Assembly (NCBI GenBank): GCA_003132905.1
Contig: PKZC01000370.1
Location: forward strand, 16,230 to 29,021
Origin: Bryobacterales bacterium
Lineage (GTDB): Bacteria > Acidobacteriota > Terriglobia > Bryobacterales > Bryobacteraceae
Length of the DNA stretch: 12,792 nt
Reading direction: 5' to 3'
Shown: positions 1-6,937 of the stretch, one piece after another
Numbering within the stretch: position 1 is the first letter of the stretch
Layout: each line of letters starts with the position of its first letter
The notes under the pieces: generated by a model
The model's database searches: none
The model's input: only the letters and a program-made list of their open reading frames with translations
Told to the model about the DNA's origin: nothing
Made by a program: the position numbers and the translations under genes

Positions 1-1091
1 AACGCTTGCGCCAGAACGATGGAGACCATGGCCTCGCCAATCACCCCGGCCGCCGGAACCACGCAGACATCGCTGCGCTCGTAGGCGGCCAGCGCGGATT
101 CGCGCGTGGTCAAATCCACGGATTCCAGCGGACGCCGCAACGTCGAGATGGGCTTAAGCATTCCGCGAACCAACACGTCCTGGCCATTGGTCATACCGCC
201 TTCCAGGCCTCCCGCGCGATTCGCTCCGCGTGTGAAATGCCGCTCCTCACGATTGTAGTGAATGGTGTCTTGCACGCGCGATCCGAACGAAGCAGCGCCT
301 TCGGCGGCGAAACCGATCTCGACACCCTTGACCGCTTGCATCGATACGATGGCTTGCGCCAACCGGCCATCGAGCCGCGAATCCCAAGTAACGTGCGAGC
401 CCAGCCCCGGCGGCACGCCGTGGGCCACCACTTCGAAGACGCCACCCACGGTGTCACCCGTGCGATACGCATGATCGACCACTTCCTTCATCCGCGCTTC
501 GGCCTCAGCGTCCACACAACCCAGCAAAACCGTTTCTTTTTGGCTGAGCGCCACCAGCTCATCCCATTCCGCGGGACGTCCCAAACACGCCTCGCCGACA
601 CCGATGACGTGGCTGAGCACGGTGATCCCAAATTGTCCCAGCAGCGCTTTCGCTAACGCGCCCACCGCAACGCGTGCCGTGGTTTCCCGAGCGCTGGCGC
701 GTTCCAGGATGTAGCGTGCGTCGGGAAAATTGTACTTCAGGCTGCCCGCCAGATCGGCGTGTCCTGGACGCGGCCGCGATAGCGGCTTGTGCTTCTGCGG
801 ATCTTCGTCCGAACCTTCCACCGGCAGCGCTTCGGTCCAATTCTTCCAATCTTTGTTTTGGATGATGATCGCAATCGGCGCACCGATGGTCTTGGAGTGC
901 CGCACACCGGCGACAATTTCGGCGCGATCCGTTTCAATCTTCATCCGGCCGCCGCGCCCGTAGCCTTGCTGACGGCGCCACAGTTCGTGATTTACGGCGT
1001 CCAAAGAGACAGGAATTCCCGCCGGAAGCCCCATCAACGTGGCTACCAGGCACTCTCCATGCGATTCACCGGCTGTTTCGAAACGGAACAT
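1..1091 (-). CDS. aroC: Chorismate synthase, C-terminus cut by window edge
   Basis: Catalyses the last shikimate-pathway step, 5-enolpyruvylshikimate-3-phosphate to chorismate, using reduced FMN in the cytosol; chorismate feeds aromatic amino acids, folate and quinones. The minus-strand translation opens [13 protein letters not shown], where GESHG is the first family signature. It continues with [12 protein letters not shown] (the Q-GYGRG-RM signature that binds FMN and phosphate), [15 protein letters not shown] (second signature) and [13 protein letters not shown] followed by PISTLRRPL (third signature). About 363 codons are present and the frame is still open at base 1; the family is usually about 360-400 residues, so only a short C-terminal piece is missing. 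The ATG at 1091 is chosen because the family starts one or two residues before the RF-TAGESHG block; an upstream ATG is out of frame. No clear Shine-Dalgarno is visible. It is divergent from the membrane-protein gene at 1166. Identification is very secure. Confidence 0.97.
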   Translation of the reverse strand, partial: MFRFETAGESHGECLVATLMGLPAGIPVSLDAVNHELWRRQQGYGRGGRMKIETDRAEIVAGVRHSKTIGAPIAIIIQNKDWKNWTEALPVEGSDEDPQKHKPLSRPRPGHADLAGSLKYNFPDARYILERASARETTARVAVGALAKALLGQFGITVLSHVIGVGEACLGRPAEWDELVALSQKETVLLGCVDAEAEARMKEVVDHAYRTGDTVGGVFEVVAHGVPPGLGSHVTWDSRLDGRLAQAIVSMQAVKGVEIGFAAEGAASFGSRVQDTIHYNREERHFTRGANRAGGLEGGMTNGQDVLVRGMLKPISTLRRPLESVDLTTRESALAAYERSDVCVVPAAGVIGEAMVSIVLAQA

Positions 1092-1165
1092 GTTTGAGGG
1101 GAAAACTTCATGTTACCGGAAACCCGGCGCTCGGTGGCTGGTAGCGTTGCTACATCTGTCGCGCG
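1092..1165. promoter_or_regulatory. Divergent intergenic region with small hairpin
   Basis: This 74 bp gap must hold the 5' signals of both aroC (minus) and the membrane-protein gene (plus). The only clear structure is GTAGC-GTT-GCTAC at 1141-1153, a 5 bp stem with a 3 nt loop that lies 12 bp before the plus-strand start. A CCGG-AAAC-CCGG element lies nearby at about 1116-1127. I cannot identify a convincing -35/-10 pair for either gene. Confidence 0.3.
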
Positions 1166-2395
1166 ATGTCATACTGCCAAAAGTTGCCTTCCGGACAAAA
1201 TGACGCGGTTGGGCGGCCCAGGGTCTCGGCCGCCTGGGCGATCGTAGCGCTGGCACTGTTACTGCTCTGGCAATTCCTGACGGTCCACTACAATCGCGCG
1301 GGAAACTGGAACGCTCTGTTCCTCACTGGCCAACTTTTCGCGGTTCCGCCGGAACTGGCGCGCGGCACTTATCTTTTTCCGGGCACAGGCTTCGATGGCC
1401 AAATGTACCGCTACGTAGCGCACGATCCGTTCCTGCAGCGCGGATACGCGCGCTATCTCGACAATCCCGGAGAGCGTTATCGCCGCATCCTCGTTCCCGC
1501 TTTGGCCTATTTCTTGGCTGCCGGACACCAACCGTTGATCGATGCCTCCTACATTGCGATTGTCGGACTGTTCGTTTTGTTCGGGGCCTATTGGCTCAGC
1601 CATTGGGCCGTGCTGGTGGGAGCACACCCCGCCTGGGCGCTTGCATTCCTGCTAATCCCAGCCACGTTGATTTCGATGGACCGCATGACCGTCGACGTCG
1701 CCCTGGCGGCGCTGACTGTGGCCTTCGCCGTCTATTGGAAAACCGGTTTGTGGTGGAAGCTCTTCATCGTGCTGCTACTAGCTTGCCTGGTGCGTGAAAC
1801 TGGCTTGCTTCTCGTCGCCGGCGCCTGCCTGTTTGATGGGATCAACCGACGGTTCGCGCGCAGTGTGCTGTGGGCCTCCGCATCCCTGCCGATGTTCGCT
1901 TGGTATTGGTTCGTCTACGGCATATTCCGCGAAAAGACGCACTATGGAGCACCCGCGTGGTTTCTCAAAAAGCTCGGCCCAGGTCTCTTTTACAGGCTGC
2001 TGCAGCCTCCCCGATATCCGCTGCCCGCTACTCTTGAAGCCATCGCGAGATTCGCTGACGTACTCGCGCTGGCGGCCATTCTGTTCGCTTCGATCCTCGC
2101 CATAGTCCTTTTTCTACGCGTCCACCCGAAAGGACCGCTGGCGATCGGCGCCCTTTTATTTGCAGCCCTGGTTTTCGCTCTAACCGGCACCCAATATTGG
2201 ACCGATGCCTACGGCTACTCACGCGTCTTTTCGCCTCTATTGATCCTGATTGCTCTGCCTTCCATCGCGAGGGAAGCCGGCACGCCGTCACCCTGGTGGC
2301 TTAGTCTGGTCCCGATACTCGTGGTGGACCTGAGGCTGGGAATGCAATTCGCATGGGCGATCGGTGGCGTCATTCGAGGCTTGTTGCACCTTTGA
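1166..2395 (+). CDS. Polytopic membrane protein, GT-C-like, cell-surface glycan assembly
   Basis: A 409-residue integral membrane protein. A short polar N-terminus (about 1-20) is followed by a first membrane segment (about 21-39), a long non-cytoplasmic-looking stretch (41-105) and then roughly eight further hydrophobic segments up to the C-terminus. The loop after TM1 carries FDGQMYRYVAHDP (76-88) and then ERYRRILVPALAY (103-115); a second conserved-looking block is LVRETGLLL (208-216). From memory of the family, a DGQ-Y/DP motif followed by a YRRI block and an RET block is typical of multi-TM proteins found beside glycosyltransferases and annotated as surface-glycopolymer or GT-C-type proteins, in which the acidic residue of the first loop would be catalytic. 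That role is inference. The start ATG has no obvious Shine-Dalgarno. It is first in a block with the GT4 gene (26 bp downstream) and a GT2 gene. It could also be a flippase or polymerase-like protein. Confidence 0.72.
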   Translation: MSYCQKLPSGQNDAVGRPRVSAAWAIVALALLLLWQFLTVHYNRAGNWNALFLTGQLFAVPPELARGTYLFPGTGFDGQMYRYVAHDPFLQRGYARYLDNPGERYRRILVPALAYFLAAGHQPLIDASYIAIVGLFVLFGAYWLSHWAVLVGAHPAWALAFLLIPATLISMDRMTVDVALAALTVAFAVYWKTGLWWKLFIVLLLACLVRETGLLLVAGACLFDGINRRFARSVLWASASLPMFAWYWFVYGIFREKTHYGAPAWFLKKLGPGLFYRLLQPPRYPLPATLEAIARFADVLALAAILFASILAIVLFLRVHPKGPLAIGALLFAALVFALTGTQYWTDAYGYSRVFSPLLILIALPSIAREAGTPSPWWLSLVPILVVDLRLGMQFAWAIGGVIRGLLHL

Positions 2396-2423
2396 CATAT
2401 TGAGGCACCTTTGACAGATTGAT
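2386..2423 (+). repeat. 19 bp tandem duplication at a gene junction
   Basis: Two adjacent 19 bp units, GCACCTTTGACATATTGAG (2386-2404) and GCACCTTTGACAGATTGAT (2405-2423), agree at 17 of 19 positions. Unit 1 contains the TGA stop of the membrane-protein gene (2393-2395). Unit 2 ends in the first two bases of the ATG of the GT4 gene (2422-2424). The duplication therefore makes up the whole 26 bp spacer. Confidence 0.75.
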
Positions 2424-3621
2424 GCGAGTCCTCTTGGTGAGCGATTACGCTACGCCCACCGGCGGAGCTGAACTGATGATACTCGCGCTGCGCGATGCGC
2501 TGCGGCAGCGAGGACATGACGCGCGTCTTCTGGCCAGTTCAGCCCGTCCTTTGAATATGCCGAGCCAGGCCGATTACGAGTGTTTCGGGATTTCCTCGCC
2601 GATCCGCGGCTTAACTCAAGTGGCTAACCCGTCGGCTTACTGGCATCTTAAGCGGATACTCAGCGAATTTCGGCCTGACGTCGTTCATGTTCGGCTCTTC
2701 CTGAGCCAGCTCTCGCCTCTGATCCTGCCTCTTCTCGCAGACGTTCCGGCCATCTATCATGTCGCTTGGTACCGCTGCATTTGCCCGATCGGAACGAAGA
2801 TGCTGCCCAATCTTTCCAGTTGCCAGGAGCCGGCTGGCACGGCCTGTTTGAGAAATGGCTGCTTTCCCGCCTACGCCTGGCCCTCGGCGATGTTGCAACT
2901 GAAACTTTGGCGTCATTGGTCGCACGCATTTAACGCTTTCGTTGCGAATAGCGGCGCGACGAAACGCCGCTTGGAGACGGAGGGTATCCATCCAATCCAG
3001 GTGATTTGGAATGGTGTGCCCGCGAGCCCTTTAGGCGCTGAGCTCTCGCCCAGGCCGACCGCTGTTTTTGCTGGACGGCTAGTTTACGAAAAAGGGGCGA
3101 ACGATCTGGTGCAAGCCTTCGCGGATGTCCGGTCGCGGATCCCCGATGCCACGCTGCTGATCGCCGGAGATGGACCGGAACGTCCTCGCCTCATCTCGGA
3201 AATAGCCCGCCTGGGCCTGGAGTCTAGCGTTACGATGCTGGGCCACATTTCGCGCGACGAACTGGAGCAGCGTTTCGCCGGCGCATGGGTACAAGTGGTG
3301 CCGTCCCGCTGGGAGGAACCATTCGGCTTGACTGCCGCGGAGTCCATGATGCGGGGAACAGCCGTCATTGCCAGCAATACCGGCGGCTTGGCCGAGTTCG
3401 TTCGTCACAATGAGACCGGAATATTGGTTCCACCTCAAGACCCTCGCACGCTGGCCGAAGCGCTCGGCTCTCTGCTCGGAAAACCCGAGTTGGCCCGCCG
3501 CCTCGGTCTGGAAGGACGTGCGTTCGCCCTGCAACACCTGACGATGGACACTTTTGTGGATCGTTTTATCGAGCTGTATGAGTTACTCTGTCAGAGTAAG
3601 TCGGATTCCTCCGCTAACTGA
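2422..3621 (+). CDS. GT4-family glycosyltransferase
   Basis: A 399-residue GT-B-fold retaining glycosyltransferase that should transfer a sugar from a nucleotide-sugar donor to a glycan or lipid-linked acceptor in the cytosol. The N-terminal domain starts MRVLLVSDYATPTGGAE, with the glycine-rich acceptor loop at 13-16. The C-terminal donor domain has FAGRLVYEKG (216-225), LLIAGDGPERP (245-255), MLGHI (272-276) and EEPFGLTAAE (298-307), containing the E-x7-E motif (E299, E307), then SNTGGLAEFV (318-327). Five cysteines at 119, 121, 134, 142 and 147 form a cluster in the N-terminal domain, as in a subset of GT4 enzymes where it may bind a metal or stabilise the fold. Start: ATG at 2422 rather than the TTG one codon earlier, because it gives the typical M-R-V-L-L opening. 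It ends 7 bp before the next ATG, suggesting an operon. Sugar specificity cannot be read. Confidence 0.93.
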   Translation: MRVLLVSDYATPTGGAELMILALRDALRQRGHDARLLASSARPLNMPSQADYECFGISSPIRGLTQVANPSAYWHLKRILSEFRPDVVHVRLFLSQLSPLILPLLADVPAIYHVAWYRCICPIGTKMLPNLSSCQEPAGTACLRNGCFPAYAWPSAMLQLKLWRHWSHAFNAFVANSGATKRRLETEGIHPIQVIWNGVPASPLGAELSPRPTAVFAGRLVYEKGANDLVQAFADVRSRIPDATLLIAGDGPERPRLISEIARLGLESSVTMLGHISRDELEQRFAGAWVQVVPSRWEEPFGLTAAESMMRGTAVIASNTGGLAEFVRHNETGILVPPQDPRTLAEALGSLLGKPELARRLGLEGRAFALQHLTMDTFVDRFIELYELLCQSKSDSSAN

Positions 3622-3628
3622 CATTAAG

Positions 3629-4609
3629 ATGCAGCCTGCCGTTTCTATAGTCGTGGAAGCCTACAACGAAGAGGCCAATGATCTCGCTCCTCCAGACGAT
3701 ACTTTCCAGGCGCTGCTGCAACAGGATTTCCCCCTCGAAGAGGTGGAGCTGATTCTCATCGGTAGCCCTCAGCAGATCGCGCATTGGCAAGAGATTTATA
3801 CGAAGTGGCCGCGCTTTTTACGAGTGAAGCTCCTGGCGGCGGACGCGGAACATTCGCACTACTGGGAATTGAAGAACAAAGCTGCAGCGTATGCCGAGGG
3901 TGAAATTCTCGCTTTGATCGACTGTGATGGCTTGCCCGGTCCGCGCTGGCTATCGTCAGGCGTCGGAGCAATCCGGCAAGGCGCCGATGCTTCCATTGGG
4001 CCTTCCCTCTTTCGGACCGCAAAGTCAGCGCCGCACTCGCCATGGATGATGGCCGCGGCGTTGCCTTCCTGGTCTTTCTTACTTGCATTTTCGTGGTCGG
4101 CGGCAGATCTTCAGGCGAACGGCCTCATGGGCCACAATCTCATCATCCGCCGCCGCTGGCTCTTGGAGCATCCCTTCCCGGTGCTGAGGCGGTCTTATAT
4201 TTCGTCGATCGAGTTCTTTAAACTGAGACGGGCGGGCGCAAAATTCTCATACCAACCCAGCCAGACTTCAGCTCACGGTATGAACGTTCAATGGTGGCTT
4301 TCGAGAATGCATTTCCGAAGAGGCTGGGAGACCTACGAGGGAAGGCGTGCCGACACGAGTTGGCCGCGGATTCGCGTCTTGGAGCGTCTTCCCTGGATTG
4401 AACCCATCGTGCTTCGCATGGGACTGGTGGGCCGGGACGCCTGCCACTGGTTCCGCTTCAGCCGGGTCTTAGGGATCAGTCGCGGCAGAGCGATTTTTCT
4501 ATTCCCGATTGCTTTGGTTGCCTCGTTTTTCGCACGCACCGCCGAGATGATCGGCATGTATGCGGCGCTCTTGGCTCCCAAAGCCAGCGAGCATCAGGCC
4601 AGATTCTAG
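3629..4609 (+). CDS. GT2-type glycosyltransferase, divergent
   Basis: A 326-residue protein with a GT-A/GT2-like N-terminal domain: VSIVVEAYNEEANDL (5-19) is the first nucleotide-binding strand and loop, and LALIDCDGLPGPRWL (94-108) is the DxD-like metal and nucleotide site (D98, D100). The usual VDDxSxD stretch after the second strand is replaced by LILIGSPQQI (41-50), so it is an atypical member. SSIEFFKLRRAGAKF (192-206) resembles the ED/acceptor helix region, and a hydrophobic helix near 288-301 could anchor it to the membrane. An ATG at 3554 would extend it by 25 residues but overlaps the GT4 gene by 68 bp; the ATG at 3629 places the SIVVEAYN strand at the usual distance from the N-terminus, so I prefer it. 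Its TAG stop interlocks with the stop of the opposite-strand GT2 gene. Likely co-transcribed with the two upstream genes; acceptor and sugar unknown. Confidence 0.85.
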   Translation: MQPAVSIVVEAYNEEANDLAPPDDTFQALLQQDFPLEEVELILIGSPQQIAHWQEIYTKWPRFLRVKLLAADAEHSHYWELKNKAAAYAEGEILALIDCDGLPGPRWLSSGVGAIRQGADASIGPSLFRTAKSAPHSPWMMAAALPSWSFLLAFSWSAADLQANGLMGHNLIIRRRWLLEHPFPVLRRSYISSIEFFKLRRAGAKFSYQPSQTSAHGMNVQWWLSRMHFRRGWETYEGRRADTSWPRIRVLERLPWIEPIVLRMGLVGRDACHWFRFSRVLGISRGRAIFLFPIALVASFFARTAEMIGMYAALLAPKASEHQARF

Positions 4610-5643
4610 GCGACTCTCCGTTGTGCCTCGGTGAGTTCGTCGGGCTGCGACCCAGCGTCCTTCACTTTTCGCGGCGTGATCAGCGATTTCAGATGGAGCA
4701 CCGTGCCGGCCACCAGCGACAATCCGCAATAAGCCGAAAACACAACCTGAACTGGAAATGCCAAGATCGCGAAGCTCCATCCGGCTCGTTCCTTGAGAAA
4801 TCCCAGAAATCTGCCGTTGCAAGCCGCCACCACCACGAGCGCTGCCACCATGAGTCGAACGTGGCCGGTACACGCCGCCAGCGCGATCCACGCCGCCGCC
4901 ACACTGACACGTTGCGACCAGCGCAGGTTCAGATCGTTCGGCATTCTGCGGCGCTTGAGAATCAGCCGGGTCCATGGTATGCCACGGCGAAAGATGTCGG
5001 TACGCGACATCTCGGGAAACGTCCAACGCTTCAAATGTTGCGCCTGCGCCCGAGGGTCCAGCCGGATCCGGACGCCAGCGGCGTTCAAGCGCATCCCGAG
5101 TTCAATGTCCTCGATAGACGAGCTGTCATAGGACTCGTCGAATCCGCCGAATTCTCGAAACAACTCCCGCCGGATGGCGCCAAACCCAGCCCAGAAAGTG
5201 CTGGCATCCGCGCGGCCGACGCGGTGTGTGTGGCAATGGAGCAAATTGCGGTACCGGGAAAAGAAGCCCGCATCCAGAGGATTCTCGTCGTAGGCTCCAA
5301 AGGCCGCGCCGATCGCCGGGTCGTCCAGATGCGCCAACAGCAACCGCAACGACTCGCGGTGCAGGCGCACGTCCGCATCGAGAAAAACTAGAACGTCGCC
5401 CCGCGCCTGTGCCGCTCCCAGGTTGCGGGCGCACGCCGGGCCAGATCGCCTGTCCGTGGAAAGAACCGTACAGCCATGCTGCCTGGCGACCGCGGCAGTA
5501 TCTTCGGTGGAGGAATCGTCGACTACGATAATATCGAGTGGCCCGACGGACGAAAGTTTCACCGCTTCCAGAGTCTTATGAAGTGTTTGGCTGGCATTGA
5601 ACGCAGCGATAATGACGGAGATGCTCGAAGGAGGCTCGATCAC
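4606..5643 (-). CDS. GT2-family glycosyltransferase with C-terminal membrane segments
   Basis: A 345-residue inverting GT-A glycosyltransferase acting at the inner face of the cytoplasmic membrane. Visible motifs: SVIIAAFNAS (9-18), IIVVDDSSTEDT (38-49, uridine-binding acidic pair), GPACARNLGAAQARGDVLVFLDADV (core D89-A-D91 metal site), FGGFDESYDSSSIEDIELGMR (catalytic-base region around E178-D179) and QHLKRWTF (202-209), a Q-x-x-RW-like element. After 245 there are hydrophobic stretches at about 246-258, 263-276 and 288-314, consistent with two or three membrane helices. I use the GTG at 5643 because it gives the normal short lead into SVII; a TTG at 5682 would add 13 residues. Neither has a good Shine-Dalgarno. 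It runs convergently into the plus-strand GT2 gene with stops sharing CTAG at 4606-4609. It probably works on the same surface glycan as the neighbouring block, but is transcribed separately. Confidence 0.92.
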   Translation of the reverse strand: MIEPPSSISVIIAAFNASQTLHKTLEAVKLSSVGPLDIIVVDDSSTEDTAAVARQHGCTVLSTDRRSGPACARNLGAAQARGDVLVFLDADVRLHRESLRLLLAHLDDPAIGAAFGAYDENPLDAGFFSRYRNLLHCHTHRVGRADASTFWAGFGAIRRELFREFGGFDESYDSSSIEDIELGMRLNAAGVRIRLDPRAQAQHLKRWTFPEMSRTDIFRRGIPWTRLILKRRRMPNDLNLRWSQRVSVAAAWIALAACTGHVRLMVAALVVVAACNGRFLGFLKERAGWSFAILAFPVQVVFSAYCGLSLVAGTVLHLKSLITPRKVKDAGSQPDELTEAQRRVA

Positions 5644-5952
5644 GTTACAACTGATCGTAAACGACGGAATTGAAACTTGCAATACAGAAAGTGCAATCCA
5701 AATAGCAAGCCGACTAGTAGGCGTGCCTGTCAGCCAGTTTGACGAAGCCAGCCATGCTTGCCGCCAGAGCGGGGATCACGCCAAATGAGAGCGGCTCTTC
5801 CCCACACCCGCATGGAAATGTTGCACTTGCCCCGCAAAAACCCGTGCTATACTAAATTTCAGTTTGATCGTCCCGCCCACGCTTGGCCGCAACACATCGT
5901 GCTCCTCGCAAAGCCCGCAATCAAATGTATCCGCTAGTTGAAGGATGAGTTC
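5644..5952. other. 309 bp gene-free region between GT2 and RRM genes
   Basis: No credible coding sequence is seen here. It should hold the start signals of the minus-strand GT2 gene (left part) and of the RRM gene (right part). Visible elements are an 11 bp odd palindrome, AGAGC-G-GCTCT, at 5788-5798, the promoter at 5827-5853 and a leader of roughly 90 nt leading to the Shine-Dalgarno at 5941-5945. The remainder shows nothing I can interpret. Confidence 0.5.
5827..5853 (+). promoter_or_regulatory. Extended -10 promoter for the RRM gene
   Basis: TATACT at 5848-5853 is preceded by TG at 5845-5846, giving the extended -10 form TGCTATACT. TTGCCC at 5827-5832 is a possible -35 with a 15 bp spacer; TTGCAC at 5821-5826 would be 21 bp away and is too far. 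The start point would be near 5860, leaving a leader of about 90 nt before the ATG at 5953. It is an AT-rich island in GC-rich DNA, which supports it, but no experiment is implied. Confidence 0.5.
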
Positions 5953-6252
5953 ATGAAAAAAGTGTTCGTAGGAAATTTGGATTTCGGCGCTACCGAGGAA
6001 AGTATTCGCAGCGCGTTCGAGGCGTACGGCGCAGTAGAGCGCGTCAGTTTGATGACCGACCGCGACACCGGCCGCTCCCGAGGTTTCGCTTTTGTGGAAA
6101 TGAGCGATTCGTCGGAAGCGGATGCAGCCATCAACGGATTGAACGGCACCAACCTGGGTGGCCGCGCGATCAACGTCAACGAAGCCCGCCCCAAGACCGA
6201 TAGCCCCCGTCGCGGCGGAGGCGGCGGTGAGCGGCGCGAGCGACGCTGGTAG
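5953..6252 (+). CDS. RRM-domain RNA-binding protein (glycine-rich tail)
   Basis: A 99-residue single RNA-recognition-motif protein of the bacterial Rbp type, expected to bind single-stranded RNA in the cytosol as a chaperone or post-transcriptional regulator. RNP2 is VFVGNL (4-9) and RNP1 is RGFAFVEM (43-50), both with the exposed aromatics (F5, F45, F47). The domain ends near residue 79 and is followed by a short basic, glycine-rich tail containing RRGGGGGERRERRW (86-99), as in cyanobacterial and other bacterial RRM proteins. Start: the ATG at 5953 has AAGGA at 5941-5945, a 7 nt spacer; the in-frame TTG at 5938 lies upstream of this site and is unlikely. Served by the promoter at 5827-5853. 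The next gene in the same direction begins 80 bp later. In cyanobacteria relatives are cold-induced; here the cold-shock gene nearby suggests a similar setting, which is inference. Confidence 0.95.
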   Translation: MKKVFVGNLDFGATEESIRSAFEAYGAVERVSLMTDRDTGRSRGFAFVEMSDSSEADAAINGLNGTNLGGRAINVNEARPKTDSPRRGGGGGERRERRW

Positions 6253-6281
6253 GGCACCCCTTTTCGTTCCAACGACGATTA

Positions 6282-6311
6282 TGGTCCAATGATCAAGGTC
6301 CTATAGGACCA
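6282..6311. promoter_or_regulatory. Palindrome with alternative pairing, possible operator or attenuator
   Basis: GGTCCTATAGGACC at 6297-6310 is a perfect 14 bp palindrome. A further TGGTCC at 6282-6287 is complementary to GGACCA at 6306-6311, so the right half can pair with either of two left partners. The element lies in the 80 bp between the RRM gene and the charged-protein gene, ending 10 bp before the Shine-Dalgarno at 6321-6327. It could be a protein-binding site on DNA or a switchable RNA structure; the sequence does not decide. No T-run follows, so it is not a standard terminator. Confidence 0.45.
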
Positions 6312-6332
6312 CAATGCTTTTAGGAGGATCTC

Positions 6333-6539
6333 ATGGCTGGCCGGTCAGGCGACACATTCAAAAAACGTCAAAAGGAAGTCGCCCGTGCTGAAAAGCACCG
6401 GGAAAAGTTGGCCAAGCGCCTTGAGCGCAAAACGCTTCCAAAAGAGTCTCCCGATAGTGATGAAGGCACTCTAGCTGAGCAACTATCATCGGAGGATGCG
6501 GCGCAATCAGAGGAAAGCGGCGCATCACAATCTATTTGA
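6333..6539 (+). CDS. Small, highly charged protein of unknown function
   Basis: A 68-residue protein. The N-terminal half (about 9-38) is strongly basic, with many K/R and the look of one continuous helix (KKRQKEVARAEKHREKLAKR); the C-terminal half is acidic and serine-rich (about 38-66), giving a charge-split molecule with no membrane segment and no cysteine. I recognise no named domain; small proteins of this composition recur in Acidobacteria and related bacteria as conserved hypotheticals, by recollection only. The gene is very likely real: TAGGAGG at 6321-6327 is the best Shine-Dalgarno in the window, 5 nt before the ATG. It sits between an RRM gene and a cold-shock gene on the same strand, 53 bp before the latter, so a role in binding RNA or ribosomes is a reasonable guess but is not shown. 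Confidence 0.8.
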   Translation: MAGRSGDTFKKRQKEVARAEKHREKLAKRLERKTLPKESPDSDEGTLAEQLSSEDAAQSEESGASQSI

Positions 6540-6592
6540 GCGCCTTCGAGCGTTTCAAATTAATATCAACAGAACAGTAACAAGGAGAGAAC

Positions 6593-6796
6593 GTGAAAGA
6601 GACAGGTACAGTTAAGTGGTTTAATGCCGGAAAAGGCTTTGGATTTATCCAGCGCGACAACGGCGAAGATGTGTTCGTGCATTTCTCGGCCATCGAAGCC
6701 AGTGGGTATCGAACCCTCGACGAAGGCGCGCGCGTGTCCTTTATCGTGAAGAAGGGTCCCAAGGGCCTGCAAGCCGAACAAGTCACCCTGGCGTAA
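6593..6796 (+). CDS. Cold-shock-domain protein (CspA family)
   Basis: A 67-residue single cold-shock domain, an OB-fold that binds single-stranded RNA and DNA and melts mRNA structure. The family pattern is complete: [18 protein letters not shown] (5-22) with RNP1 KGFGFI (14-19), then DVFVHFSAI (26-34) with RNP2 VFVHF, and a C-terminal [10 protein letters not shown] strand. Length is the family norm. The start is GTG at 6593, preceded by AAGGAGA at 6582-6588; there is no ATG in a suitable place. Its 53 bp upstream gap contains an AT-rich stretch with TAATAT (6561-6566) that might be a -10 box, so it may have its own promoter in addition to read-through. Whether it is cold-induced cannot be told from sequence; many CspA paralogues are constitutive. 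Confidence 0.97.
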   Translation: MKETGTVKWFNAGKGFGFIQRDNGEDVFVHFSAIEASGYRTLDEGARVSFIVKKGPKGLQAEQVTLA

Positions 6797-6937
6797 ACCG
6801 AGCAACAAACAGTTTCGGATCTGGCCGTTATTTTCTCCGTGAGACAGCGGGGCAGCGGCCAGGTGCCATCTGGATTTTCCCATCGGACGTTCCGGGCGTC
6901 TGGCGCGTCCGTCCTGCCGCTGGAAGGTGCGGCTTTC

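Noticed and set aside
6..656. Long plus-strand open frame of 216 codons
   Set aside because: It lies wholly antisense to aroC, whose translation matches all family signatures; the frame is a by-product of GC-rich codon use.
4621..5391. Plus-strand open frame of 256 codons
   Set aside because: Antisense to the GT2 gene with clear DAD and ED motifs; composition is rich in R, Q and H with no domain-like pattern.
5788..5798. AGAGC-G-GCTCT small palindrome as an operator
   Set aside because: Only 5 bp arms and no link to the promoter 29 bp downstream; too short to claim beyond mention in the intergenic entry.
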